DNA of 64,000 nt, from contig JAVMKO010000001.1 in NCBI GenBank assembly GCA_032164245.1, positions 63,532,892 through 63,596,891 on the forward strand. Reading direction: 5' to 3'. Made by a program: the position numbers and the translations under genes. The notes beneath the pieces were generated by a model. It was not told the origin of the DNA and ran no database searches. It was given only the letters and a program-made list of their open reading frames with translations. Of the stretch, positions 37,929 through 49,469 are shown piece after piece (the first letter of the stretch is position 1; each line of letters begins with the position of its first letter). The DNA is from Sternotherus odoratus (taxonomy: Eukaryota > Chordata > Testudines > Kinosternidae).

Positions 37929-38562
37929 GAGTGTCTTCCAATAGTCAGTAGTGCATTAAGCAGCATGACTACACATTGTTAAATAGGACTGATAGGTCAG
38001 CAAATTGTCTGGAGGGATGGTTTTGCATTCATTTGGATACCTTATTCAGAAGTTTGAGATTCTGTTTTGTGAATCTTTTACTACAAAAGATCTTCAAAGA
38101 GTTCTTTTTTAGTGAATAAATCTAAACTAACTTTCTTACTTTAGATATTCTAACTAAGGCTTTCTTCACTCTGGTTTGCAACTTGATTCAATCACATTCT
38201 GTTTTTGCTCTTTTAAAGGTTTGGTTTCTCTACAGTGTGATTTTTAGCATCTGTCAGAATCCTCTATGGACTGTTGAACAATGGGGGAGACAGAGACAAA
38301 CCATTGCCAGCTCCACACAGATTGAAGCCTGCACTTCAGAATCTGCTTGGCTGTAATGTATCCATCTAGCTTTTAGTTCCTGATTGCTCAGTACTGGGAA
38401 TAGCATCAAATTCCAGCCCGTCATGATCTGCCAGGTCACAATTAAACTGTCTAGTTTGGGAACGAAGAAGGAAAAATAATTTAATAAGTCCATATTCTGC
38501 AATCTTGGGAAAAGACAGGAATCCTGTAATTAATTAAGCGTGCTATTTTAGTCACTCTTGAT
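37929..38562. other. AT-rich sequence, nothing recognised
   Basis: No gene or repeat family is visible. Confidence 0.45.
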
Positions 38563-38565
38563 TTA

Positions 38566-39477
38566 GGCTATCTCTACGCTTGCACTTTTGTCAGCAAAAC
38601 TTTCCTTAGTATGGGGGGTGAAAAAACACGCCCCTGACAGACATCAGTTTGACTGACAAAAGCGTTGGTGTGGTCAGCGGAAGACGCTCTCCTGTCACTC
38701 GTTGGGGATGGTTTAATTATGCCTGAGGGAGAGCTTTCTCCTGCCAGCATAGAAGGGCTAGGCAGGAGACCTTACAAGTGACACATCTGTGGCTCTCTAA
38801 GGGTAAGGTTACACTACAGGATTATAGCGCGTTTACCTATTGTGCTATATGGGACGCGCTATAATGATAGTGCTATGTCGTGGCCACATTTGATGCTGCT
38901 GCCGCGGCACCGGGAGTGGTGCATGATGGGCAGCTATCCCAGCATTTAGCTGGGTGCAACGTGCTTTGCAAAGGAGGGGGGTGATTGGGAACGGGGAACG
39001 TGTACGGAGGGAGACAAGTTCAAGCTGTCACTGATTTCTCTCTATGGAAAAGTAGCAGGCTCTGAATTTCACTCAACACAGCTCCATCGGTAAGCACTTT
39101 CACTGCTTAATTGCTTCTGTTAAGAGCGGAGTTCTGTAAAGGAAATTACGCATTCCTAATTCTGTTTGCAAAACAACACTGAATACGTCAAATGCCTTAA
39201 ATGGCTTCCTAATTGCCTTAAATGGCTCAGAGGCGTGCCAGAGATCCCTTATCGCGTAATGACTGATTACACTGGCCCTAACACACTACAGGGCTAGCGC
39301 AAAAAGCCTTATGACTCTCGGAGAGGAGGTTTACAAGTTGCGCTTTAACGGGAGACTTTTTGCGCAAAATGTGCATCGACAGTGTGTATGGTTAGAGAGT
39401 TATAGCGCTCCTGGAGGCTTTTTGCGCTATAAAGCACCAGTCTAACCATGCCCTAAGGTGTGTAGATAGACATTGCC
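38566..39477. mobile_element. Harbinger-like MITE interrupted by a second MITE
   Basis: The outer element consists of 38566-38800 plus 39457-39477. Its left end GGCTATCTCTACGCTTGCAC and right end GTGTAGATAGACATTGCC are inverted repeats, flanked by TTA on both sides (38563-38565 and 39478-39480). The interior carries the palindromic 'ttttgtcagcaaaac' and 'actgacaaaagcg' phrases. It has been split by the insertion of the element at 38801-39453. Confidence 0.8.
38801..39453. mobile_element. Harbinger-like MITE nested in another MITE, 653 bp
   Basis: The left end GGGTAAGGTTACACTACAGG and right end AGTCTAACCATGCCC are imperfect inverted repeats. A perfect TAA target duplication flanks it (38798-38800 and 39454-39456). 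The subterminal phrase TATAGCGC near the left end recurs as TTTTTGCGCTATAAAG and 'agttatagcgctcctgg' near the right end. No coding capacity. Confidence 0.85.
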
Positions 39478-39480
39478 TTA

Positions 39481-40235
39481 CTGCCTCAGAGCTCTCTTAT
39501 ACTGATGTCAGTGGGAGTTGGCACCTTACAGAGTCAAGCTGTTGCTACAGAAATTGGTGTGCTGTTGCCTACAATTACAACACAAGGATGTCAAAATATT
39601 CAGGACCCAGGTAGTGGCTCCTCTCCCTCCAGCCATGGGGTCTTCAGAGAAAGTTTCAGAGAGACATCAACCAGAGTCTCCAGTCAGTAGGGGGAAAAGC
39701 AGCCAACGCAGAGTCCTTGGGACATTCAGAGAACTTTCTATAGTTTTGACTGGATTTTCTCTGCCTTGTGTTGCCCGGATATTTGCTCTAACCATCTCCT
39801 TCTCCCTTCTGTCTTTTTGTCTCCTCTTCAATCCACACCTGCCCCTCTTTACCCTCTTCTCCCCTGCCCTTTCCTTTTCTTTTATACTCCTCCTATGTAA
39901 ATCCACCCCAAATAACCCTCAGACCCATGGGACTAAATGCTGATTGTTACCATCATGTTATTTACTTTGCTTGTGCTCTACCCCTCTTCCCCTCTGTGTC
40001 TGTCTTGTCTATTTAGATTGTAAGGTCTGTGGGGGCAATGACTGTCTCCTGTTCTGTACACTGCTTATTACAATGGGGCCTCATTCTTGGCTGGCCCTTA
40101 GGCACTACTGTAATAAACATGATTAATATAATTAGGTCCCTAAAGCTAGGTCCCTCAGTACATTTAAGCAAGTGGGAGTTTTCAAAGGGGCTTCAAGCTC
40201 CTATTAAATGTCAGTGGGAGTTGGTTGTCTTACAC
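39481..40235. repeat. Mostly unique; SINE-like segment at 40010-40135
   Basis: 40010-40135 ('ttagattgtaaggtctgtgggggcaatgactgtctcctg...ggcactactgtaataaac') is a member of the family also seen at 21608 and 31525. 39780-39900 is a pyrimidine-rich tract resembling that at 44130-44330. Confidence 0.5.
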
Positions 40236-40975
40236 CAGAGGTGGACAAACCTTTTGGCCCGAGGGCCACGTTGGGGTTCAAAATTGTGTGGAGGGCTGGG
40301 TAGGGAAGGCTGTGCCTCCCCAAACAGCCTGGCCCAGCCCCCTATCCAACCGCTACCCACTTCCTGCCTCCTGACTGCCCCCCCCAGAACTTCCAACCCC
40401 CTCCGCGCTTCTTGTCCCCTGATCACCCCCTGTGGAGACCCCTCACTCTAACTGCCCCGCAGAACCCCACCCCCATCTAAGCCCCCCTGCTCCCTGCCCT
40501 GACTGCCCCCTTCCAAGACCTCTCACCCTAACCACCACTACCCCGAGACCCACCACCCTATCTAAGTCCCCCTGCTCCTTGACCCCTGACTACCTCCTCC
40601 AGAGACCCCCTCCCCCTAATCATCTCCCAGGACCCAACCCCCATGCTCCCTGACCCCGTCATGATCCTTTTCCATACCCCGCCCCCCTGACAGGCCCTGG
40701 GACTCCCACGCACCATCCAAATCCCACCCCATTCTCCATCCCCTGACTGCCCCCAAGACGCTCTACCCCGCCCGGCCCCAGCCCTCTTACCTTGCCGCCA
40801 CTCAGAATAGCGTGTCTGGCCCAGAGCCAGACACGTGGCCGCACTGTTCCCCCGGAGTGTGCAGCGTGTCTGGCCCAGAGCCAGACATGCAGTCACGGAA
40901 CTCTGCCCCCTCTCCCTCAGTGCTGCTCACATGGTCCGCTGAGGCCGCGCAGGAGGGGGTCAGCATGGGAGGGGC
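40236..40975. mobile_element. hAT-type GC-rich element, right end lost
   Basis: The left end CAGAGGTGGACAAACCTTTT and the following 'ggcccgagggccacgttggggttc' match the same family at 61731-62335. The interior is a C-rich imperfect tandem (phrases such as CCCCTGACTGCCCCC) and contains a direct repeat of 'gtgtctggcccagagccagaca' at about 40810 and 40866. The expected right inverted repeat is absent. Sequence passes instead into the end of a different hAT family. Confidence 0.65.
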
Positions 40976-41186
40976 CTCCCCAGCCGGCCCTTGGGATCCC
41001 TCAGGGGATCACGAGGTTATTAGATGGCAGGTCATGAGCTGTCAGCTTCCACCCCAAACCCCACTTTGCCTCCCACATTTATAATGAAGTTAAATATATT
41101 AAAAAGTGTGTTTAGTTATAAGGGGTGTTTCACTCAGAGGCTTGCTGTGTGAAAGGGGTCACTAGTGCAAAAGTTAAGAACCATTG
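40976..41186. mobile_element. Terminal part of a second hAT-type element
   Basis: The right end AAAGTTAAGAACCATTG is a degraded form of the reverse complement of the common start CAGTGGTTCTCAAACTTT. The preceding 'gaggcttgctgtgtgaaaggggtcac' and 'ccaccccaaaccccactttg' fit the same family. Its left end is missing. Flanking 8-mers for the combined block (TCTTACAC and TGCTAGAT) do not match, supporting a composite or deleted origin. Confidence 0.6.
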
Positions 41187-43007
41187 TGCTAGATACTCAG
41201 AACTTTAGAAAATCGGGCTTTCAATATGGATCTAGGATCCTAAGCGTAGTCTCAGTTTTGAAAATTTGGTTTATCTCCAAAATAAGTTTCATCTTTAAGT
41301 GATTTAAGGGGGAGAAATAAAGCACAAAGTTCTTGTTACTCTGCTGTAGATGAAGCAATTCATGTTAGCCACTTGTTGCAGCATTTTGAGCAAGCAAGTT
41401 TTAAATAAATCCTTCTCAGGTATTACTTGAGTATTACACTCATTCATATGAGTGTAGAAAATCTTTGTGGTCACCTTATCTGATGAAAGCCTGTTAAATA
41501 AACAAAATGCAATTCAAGGCAATAGTCTTTTTTTTAAGATGCCGTATTACCTATTGCAACCACAGGAGAAAGAAACAATGCTCTTAGCTGATCATAAACT
41601 AGTCATTAGTTTGGTGGTTTTTTTAAACTCCTAAACCCTTTTCAATTCAAACTCCTTCTCTGATGTGAACTTACTGTACAGTGTTCCTGTGAAGATGACG
41701 GAGACTTCAAGTGGTTATGAACTGGCAGATTTAAAACACATTTTTTGGAGAATGTTTTGAGGGTATATCCTGCTGACTTGTTCAATACCACTATAACTAT
41801 CCCATGCAACTTTTTGTTATTGATAACTTTGAGAAAAATCCTTTTCATTTTAATTCACAACTTTATTTCTCAAATTATTTTTAAATCCCAGATATCTTCT
41901 CTGGAACACAATGAGGGCTATTAATTTCAAAGTTGCTAATTAATTGAGCAATCCACACAGTGTAATCTACTCTTGTTAGAACACCTGCTCCTTAAACTCT
42001 TTGCCTTAATATTTAACCTAAAAATGCTGCTTGTTTACCATGGGCAATGTTACACCGAAAGAAACTTTTGTAGTTTTCCTTCTCAACTGTGCTTCGCTTT
42101 CAAGCCTGAGCATACAAGAAAATATCTTTTTTGTTTGTTTTTTTTAAAGAGTTTCAAAGAAATCCAATAAGTGTTTACCTTTAAAAAAAACAACAACAAA
42201 TATTTAGTGATGGGTATTGGAGAAGGGACCCCCCCAAATTCCTTTTTTCTCTAATGATGCTGCATGTAACAGATGCTGTGTAATAATTATCAGTAACAAT
42301 ATATATTTTTTGCAGTTACCACAGACTGCTTCTTTTGGTCTTTAGCAGAATTCTTTATATGATAAACATTTTACCTTTCAGGAGAGGAGAATATGATCCA
42401 AAGTCCAAGTTGTTGTTGATAGTGACATTTAAGCTTTTTTTTTTTTTTGGTGCAGATGGCAGAAATGGGAACTGGTATGTGAGATGTAGAACATAAACTG
42501 ATACAATTTTAATTTCATTAACAAATAGACCTTGTTAACATTTAAAGAGTAAATTTAATCAAATTAATATTTATTTTTTTGTTGTGTTTTTTGAATAACA
42601 ACAACATTGTGGTGGTAACTAAATAGATTAAAGCTTGAATGTGACCGAGCTGAAACTTTCATACAAATGTTCATTCCACTACTACCGTACTAACACTGAA
42701 ATATACTTAGATGAACACCTTTAAGTGCATGTTTACCTGAGGACATTCAGGAAAGTTCAGACAAGTCATCTAAAAGTCTGAAGTCAATACTCCTAAGATA
42801 AAGTGCATTAACCCTCGTGTAGATGTTTTCATTCAGAAGTAAAGTGGTCTCCAAGGAGGATTAAGTTACAGTGAACTACCATCACTTTATTTCTGACTGA
42901 AAGTATCCTCATATGGTTTAATACTCTATAACTTATGCACATTGCCCTCATACCTTTAATTGATTGTCCTTAATTTTCTGAATGCCCTAAGAGAGACTAC
43001 CTATAGG
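41187..43007. other. AT-rich sequence, nothing recognised
   Basis: Only homopolymer runs (T-run at 42435-42449, A-run near 42183) stand out. Confidence 0.5.
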
Positions 43008-43145
43008 AAGAATCAGAGAGGTAGCCATGTTAGTCTGGAATAGCAGAGGTAACAAAGTCCTGTGGCACCTTAAAGACTAACTATAAAGTTTTAAAGCATG
43101 AGCTTTCGTGGGCTAATACCCACTTCGTCGGATCCATCTGCATGA
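43008..43145 (-). repeat. Reptile-type dispersed repeat, copy 1
   Basis: 'agagaggtagccatgttagtctgg' through 'gctttcgtgggctaatacccacttcgtcgg' is the reverse complement of the family at 50170-50301. It looks like a SINE-sized element that is common in turtles. I cannot name its class with certainty. Confidence 0.7.
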
Positions 43146-45696
43146 AAACATGTACCTGTAATCAGTTTTTTAATGTATTTAAACTTGTATGTAAGAGTTT
43201 ATGAAATATACCAGTTTATTCAATAAACTGGTCTTCACATAGGAAGAGACCCCATTGCATGGTCCTGTATGGCAGGGTTATTTCCTTTCCAACTTTTATC
43301 TGTAAGCAAAGCTGAAATATGGAAACTTGGTTTTTGTAAAATGTTGAGCCACTATTTCTGACCTATATTATTCCTAAATATCTATTGCCTTGAGTTTTTA
43401 GTATTATAATAGTATGAATCCTGGAGTACTTATTTATGTTTTGCGTAGTCCTTGCATGCTCAGAGCTCCCATTTCCTTCAATGGGCAATTTTCCAAAATA
43501 AGGATTTGAGAGGGAGCTTTTTTTAAGAGTCAGATTCTCATTTGTTTTGTCCTGAGGTTTTAAGCTGTGTTGGTTGAATTCATAGATGGAGAAAAGTTTC
43601 AGAACTGCCTAAGATTTTGGCTCTGTGCTCTCAATACCGCAGTGGGAGTTTCACTGTTAAATCCCTACACAGGACGTTGAAAATTGACCACCTATATATT
43701 GTTGCCAACATTTCATGAGACTCTCAAAGATCTCCTGATGAAATAAGGTTGTTTCCTGAAAATCACACATGTGCGTGAACAGGCCATAGTTCCGGAGAAC
43801 TCAGAAATGAGAAAATGGACCAAATATAAGAAAAGTGAGCCAAAAAAATGAGATGGTTCTCCAATTTTTTTTTTTTAATTCAAGCTCATGATTTATTTTG
43901 GTCAGTCTTATGAATGTTCAGCTTGCAGGCCAGGCAGTACTGCATATTGTTCGTTACATGAGTCTTGTGATCTTTTCTGCAACTTAACAATCAAGTTTTA
44001 TCAAGACTGCTCTTCATTTCGAGAGGATGACTGGACTCAAGGTATTTTATTAGAATCTAACTTACAGTGGCCAAGATTAAGTGATGAAGATCAAAAATGA
44101 TGAGTGATTTTTGGCTGCCATCTTTCTTCCCTCCTGTCTCAATCTTTCTTCTTGCTCCCTCTGTGTTTCTTTTCTCTTACCCTTTGGTCTCCTGTTGCCT
44201 CAGTTCTCTGTCTTGCTGTCTCCGGGCCCCCATCCCATCCAACCTCATAACTGTGTCCTTCTCCTTTTCTCAGTTTCCCTCTCTGTTCTCCAGGCCTCTT
44301 CGTTTGCTCCTGTTTCCCTTTGTTTTTTCCTGCCTGGCTTACATACAATAAATAGTAGGACAACTTGTTTGTGGTTAGTTATAGGAGTTGGTCATCTTAA
44401 AAAAATAACTTAAAAAACCCTCAATGCACGGCTTCCCCTGCTTCCAAAAACCTTACCATCACCAATAAAAAACACAAACAAAATAGCATGGCTGATGCTA
44501 TTACTGATGATTAAATTCCCTTACAGTGGAACTTGTTAATTCCTTTTTAGTGGGAGATGCCAGGATGTTGTGAGAGAATATAGCTGCCAGTCTTAATACT
44601 CTGTGCTGATAATTGGATCCTGCATTTTATGTATATAATTATTTTTTGCTGGCTGCCAGTGAGACAGGGTTGGCCTCTATTTATTTGTTGTACTCAGAAA
44701 AGAATAACTGCTAATTAGTGATTGCAGTACACTGACAAGAGTCATTTGATTTTGTTAAAAGGGGTGGGAGAGAGTAGAAGAGAGGAGTGGAGGGCTTCGG
44801 GATCTTAGTATTATTTGCTGTCTACATGGATGGGATGCTTCACTGCTTTACATGGTTACCCTGTGTATTGTCCCATAGGGTTTTGGTAGCTTGACCTCCT
44901 CTTCAGTCTGTTGACCCTTGTCTTTCTGTTCAAGCTTGGGCCTGTCTGATGCTAATTAGGGTGCTGTTCACAGCTGTGTTCTCTTGAAAGCAGGGCCCTG
45001 TCCAAAGACTACACTGGTGGTCCTGAACAGACCAATGAAAAAGTTTGGTTGCAACAGTCTTCCTCCTCACTTTGGGTATTTGAGTGTTTAGTACATATTT
45101 TGTAGTTAGGACTTGTGGCAGTCTAAATCCCTTCACTTATCACAAAAGCTCAAATACTGCATTGATGAGGGCCATATATGTATCAGAGAGCACATTAGTA
45201 AGGAACAAATTGGGTGTCCTCTGTGTCTTCAGTTAAGTGCAGTGGTAATTCTTTTAATCAGAGCTGTCAGTTCAAAACACACTAATGAGAGAATTAGATA
45301 AAGAGCTATTGTATCAGAAGCACAGACAGTAAAGAACCTTTTGTTTCATGGCCACTATTTTGTTTCTAATAAATGTAATATAGGGAAAATAATAGGCATT
45401 TGGTTTCAGTGCTTCAGACACTAAGGTTTTGTGACAGCTAGGGAGAAGAGCTGTCCATGATCAATATATAATTGTCACTTTGATTCCCCCCCTCCCGCAT
45501 GTTGCCATTGTCCATTATGGACTCTATTAAAAAATATGAATCTTGCTGATAGATTTCTCAACTACATTTCTGGCCACCTACTGTGGAACTGTCACTCTAG
45601 AACAGACTGATAGATCAATTAGCTAAGCTTGCCTGTGGCAATGGCCTGTGTCAAATACTTTATAGTAGGAAAGCAATTTCCCTCTGTCTAGTTTGT
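43146..45696. other. AT-rich sequence; pyrimidine tract near 44130-44330; possible conserved block near 44600-44760
   Basis: 44130-44330 is CT-rich and produces compositional frames on both strands. 44600-44760 has homeodomain-like TAATTA/CTAATTAG motifs and little repetition, compatible with a conserved non-coding element. No exon is recognised. Confidence 0.35.
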
Positions 45697-45698
45697 TT

Positions 45699-45797
<99 letters not shown>

Positions 45798-45914
45798 CTT
45801 TCTTTCTTTTTCTTTCTTTCTTTCTCTTTCTTTCTTTTTCTTTCTTTCTTTCTCTTTCTTTCTTTTTCTTTCTTTCTTTTTCTTTCTTTCTTTCTCTTTC
45901 TTTCTCTTTCTTTC

Positions 45915-45993
<79 letters not shown>

Positions 45994-46025
45994 CTCTCTG
46001 TCTCTCTCCCCCCCCCCCCCCCCCC
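45697..46025. repeat. Long (CTTT)n microsatellite with CT and poly-C tail
   Basis: About 300 bp of TTTC units, pure at both ends and with TTTCTC/TTTTC variants in the middle (45797-45920). A short CT tract follows, then 18 C (46008-46025). The Lys-Glu-Arg-rich minus-strand and Phe-Leu-Ser-rich plus-strand frames are translation artefacts of the repeat. Confidence 0.97.
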
Positions 46026-46815
46026 ACCAGCATTGAGTAGGGAGCTCAGCTGCTGCTGACACCTGTCCTGGAGTCTCAGCTGCTGGATCTGGAGCCTGAA
46101 CTGTTCAGAATTGTGAATATTTCAGAGTTACCTCCATTCCCGAGGTGTCCATAACTCTGAGATTTTACTTTAGTTATGTCTGATTGGCGAGAATAATTCT
46201 CAAGCAAGGAAGTTTCTTCTCTCAGCTGACCAGATCTTTTAGCATTGACTGATAGGATCCAAGTAATAAGGCCCAGAGCTCCCAATTAAAAGGAACTCTG
46301 TGCAGTCCTCTTCACTCAAAACCTTCATTTGCAAAAGCACTTAGGTCTCACCAGGAAAGGCTGTAGAAGAAATTCTATAACGCCCAAGGTCCTGCCTGAT
46401 ATATTTTCTTGACCAAGACAAATTCTCTCTACCTAATAAATGGTCTATAACTCAGATTAAGCTGATTTAGGGCATGAGTTCTTCAGGATTTGTTCACTTC
46501 ATGCATACATATGTAGTCTGATCTACTGGAAAACTGAAGCCCCTGTTCATCTCAAACCCTGCCTCCCCCATTTTTTTGGCCTTACTTTAGAAGACAAGAA
46601 AACGTGACTCATACAAAAGAGTTTCTGAAATTATGATGAAATAATAACTTGGTACCACAGAACTTTTTCTGGAGGTCTGGGGGAGACCACCAGGAAGAAA
46701 ACTAACAGTTAAGAGACTCTGATTAAAACACTCCATAAGGGATCTCTTTCAGAGTCATGCACAAAAGGAAAAAGCCTAAGAACTACTGATAATATACATT
46801 TCAAATAATTTCTTC

Positions 46816-46819
<4 letters not shown>
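46026..46819. other. Unique-looking sequence, nothing recognised
   Basis: No gene or repeat family is visible. Confidence 0.45.

Positions 46820-46853
<34 letters not shown>
46820..46853. repeat. (GT)n microsatellite
   Basis: An uninterrupted run of about 33 bp. Confidence 0.95.
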
Positions 46854-46857
<4 letters not shown>

Positions 46858-47537
46858 AGCATGTCCCCCTCCTGAGGGGTGGGGTGAAGCAGTGTGTCGT
46901 CCTCCTGGCTCTGGGACGGGTGAATGCAATGGAGACCCCAGTGTGTTTCATGCTTTGTTGGCTCCTTGGGCTGGCAGCCCCAGCATTTTGCTGTAAATGG
47001 CTGCTCCAAGCATGGCGGTGGGGGTGGGGTCATGCAGTCCAGATGTGCCTATCTATAAGATTCAATACAGTCACAGTACAATATTTGACTTTTTATTTAT
47101 TTTTTCGTCTTTGCTGCTGCCTGATTGGTTACTTTTGGTTTCACATGGTGTCCGGTTGACCGTTCAGTCTGTAACTCTGGTGTTTGTATCTTTGAGTTTC
47201 TACTGTATTCAAAATTGATTTATGTTTTATTATGTTAAGAGTCTTGACAGGGCCAGTTGATTATTTAGGGATGTATTTCTTAAGGTAAATAGGATGCGGG
47301 ACGGGCAAAGAAAATCCTTTGGCCAGTAGTTAGCCTGTTAATCAGTTGCAAGAAGAGAGTGCTCCTGTGGAAGAGGATTATTTAATGTGATTTGCCAAAT
47401 ACAGACTCACAACAAAGGGCAATACACTATCTTACATATGGTTGAAGACTGTATTTTTGGTATCAGTTATTTAAACATATAATGCAGAAGTCTTTAGAAG
47501 TTGCAAAGCCCAAGAGCTGTAGAAAAAGGTTTGGTAT
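46854..47537. other. Unique-looking sequence, nothing recognised
   Basis: No gene or repeat family is visible. Confidence 0.45.
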
Positions 47538-48030
47538 AGAATCATAGAAATGTATGACTGGAAGGGACTTGGAGAGATCATAAAGTCGAGTCCCTTTGCT
47601 AAGGCAGGACCAAATAAACTTACGCCATCGGTGCAAGGTGTCATTCCAACCTATTATTAAAAACCTTCCATGACTGTGATTCCACAATCTCCCTTGGAAG
47701 CCTATTCCATACCTTAACTACCCTTGTAATTAGAAAGTTTTTTTTCTAATCTGCAGCTAGCGAGATTTAGGTTAGATATTAAACCAGTTACTGTTTGTCC
47801 TGCCTTCAGTGAAGATGGAGAACAACTGATCATTGCAGTCTTTACAACAGCCCTTAACACGTTTGAAGACTGTTATCAGATCCTCTGTCTCTTTTCTGAA
47901 GACTAAACATGCCCAGGTTTTTTAACCTTTCCAATAGGTCAGGTTTTTGTAAACCTTTATCATTTTTGTTGCTCCCTCTGGACTCTCTCCAGTTTGTTCA
48001 CATTTCTTTCTAATATATGGTGCCCAGAAC

Positions 48031-48173
48031 CAATGTTCCCTCGAATTTTTGACAGGCCGTGTGTGCAAAAATTTTCTTCTGTGCAAATTTTTGTGCACAC
48101 AGTGTTTCGCCCTGTGCTCAGGGCTTAGGATCTGTGTGTGCATGCACATGTGCACAGCTTGGGGGGAGCAGTG
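48031..48173. mobile_element. Short TIR element inserted in CR1, 143 bp
   Basis: The left end CAATGTTCCCTCGAATTTTT is that of the 14297 family. The right end GCTTGGGGGGAGCAGTG is its decayed inverse. It interrupts the CR1 phrase 'gtgcccagaactggacacag' and is flanked by CCCAGAAC (48023-48030) and ACCAGAAC (48174-48181), an 8-bp duplication with one change. Confidence 0.75.
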
Positions 48174-48340
48174 ACCAGAACTGGACACAGTACTCCAGCC
48201 TGAGATTTCACCAGCGTGAAAGTAGAGTAGGACAGTTACCTCCCATGTGTTTCTTATGACGCTCCAGAATATTAGCCTTTTTTTTTCCCCTTCCAACTGC
48301 ATCACATTGCTGACTGTCATTCGATTTGTGATCCACCTAG

Positions 48341-48541
48341 TCAATTGCTCTCCATGTTGTACTTGTGCATTTGATTTTTCCTTCCAAGGTATGGTACTTT
48401 GCACTCATCTTTATTGAATTTCATTGTGATGATTTCAGACCAATTCTCTAATTTGTCAAGGTCATTTTGTATTCTAATCCTGTCCTCCAAAGTGCTTGTA
48501 ACTTCTCCCAGCATGGTGTCATCTGCAAATTTTATAATCAA
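48341..48541 (-). pseudogene. CR1 reverse transcriptase fragment, 66 codons
   Basis: The peptide starts MIIKFADDTMLGEVTSTLED and includes MKFNKDECKVPYLGRKNQ, matching the catalytic and downstream segment of CR1 reverse transcriptase. The F-A-D-D catalytic box is intact in this piece, but the frame is cut on both sides by frameshifts and 5' truncation. It cannot make an active enzyme. Confidence 0.9.
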
Positions 48542-49137
48542 ATGGACCAGGGACTCATCTCAGTAAGACCCCCCTTAGGTACACACTCAATTTGATAACA
48601 AACCATTAATAACTACTTTATGAGATGGTCTTTCAAGGAGTTGTAGAGCTACCTTATAGGAATTTCATCTAGGCCACATTTCCTATTTTGCTTCTGAGAA
48701 TGTCATGTGGGACTATGTCAAAAGGCTTAGTAAAATCAAAATATGTCATGTTTAGTGCTTCTTACCTATCCACACGGTCAGTTAGCCTGTCAAAGAAAGT
48801 AATTAGTTTGGTTTGGCATGTTTTGTTCTTGACAAATCTATACTGGCTATTCCTTATAACCCTGTTATCCTAAAGGTGCTTACAAATCAATTATTTAATA
48901 ATGTTCTTCCAGTGTCTTTTCAGGTAAAGGTTAGACTAACTGGTCTATTAATTCCTGAGTTCTCTTTGTTCCTCTCTTTTAAAGATAGCTCTTATATTTG
49001 CCTTCTCCAGTCCTCTGGGACCTCGCTCATCCTTCATGAGTTCTCAGAGATAATTGCTAACTGTATGCGTGCATCTGTAAATTTTAAACTAGGAACGTGT
49101 GTGTAGATTGTATTTTGCTTTAAATCTCCCTCTATGC

Positions 49138-49461
49138 CAGGGATTGGCAACCTTGGCACACAGCCCCCCAGGGTAAGCACCCTTGGCGGGCCCGGACGGT
49201 TTGTTTACTTGCTGCGTCCTCAGGTTTGGCCGATCGCGGCTCCCACTGGCTGCCGTTTGCCGCTCCGCTCCAGTGGAGTCTGCGGGAAGCGGTGGCCAGA
49301 ACCGCGCTGCTTCCAGCAGCTCCCGTTGGACCGGAATGGTGAACGGCGGCCAGTGGACGCCCCGATTGGCCGAACCTGCGGATGCGGTAGGTAAAGAAAC
49401 TGGCCGGGCCCGTCAGGGGTGCTTACCCCGGGGGGGCATGTGCCAAGGTTACTGATCCCTG
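49138..49461. mobile_element. hAT-type MITE, 324 bp
   Basis: The left end CAGGGATTGGCAACCTTGGC and right end GCCAAGGTTACTGATCCCTG are inverted repeats. The target duplications CTCTATGC (49130-49137) and CTCTATAC (49462-49469) differ at one base. The GC- and CpG-rich interior yields compositional frames only. Confidence 0.9.
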
Positions 49462-49469
49462 CTCTATAC

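Larger units (their letters stand above)
47538..49070 (-). mobile_element. CR1 LINE, 5'-truncated, minus orientation, about 1.4 kb
   Basis: The left boundary 'agaatcatagaaatg...ctggaagggacttggagagatc' is the reverse complement of the CR1 3' terminus. The 3' UTR runs to about 48340, then the reverse-transcriptase coding region reads on the minus strand with frameshifts. The copy stops near 49070 (5' truncation). It is split by a small insertion at 48031-48173. Confidence 0.9.

Noticed and set aside
39518..40451. 140-141-codon frames
   Set aside because: They span a pyrimidine tract, a SINE segment and the start of a hAT MITE; no coherent protein.
45623..46062. Lys/Glu/Arg-rich minus-strand frames of 124-136 codons and a Phe/Leu/Ser-rich plus frame of 115 codons
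   Set aside because: They are translations of the CTTT microsatellite; any frame across it stays open.
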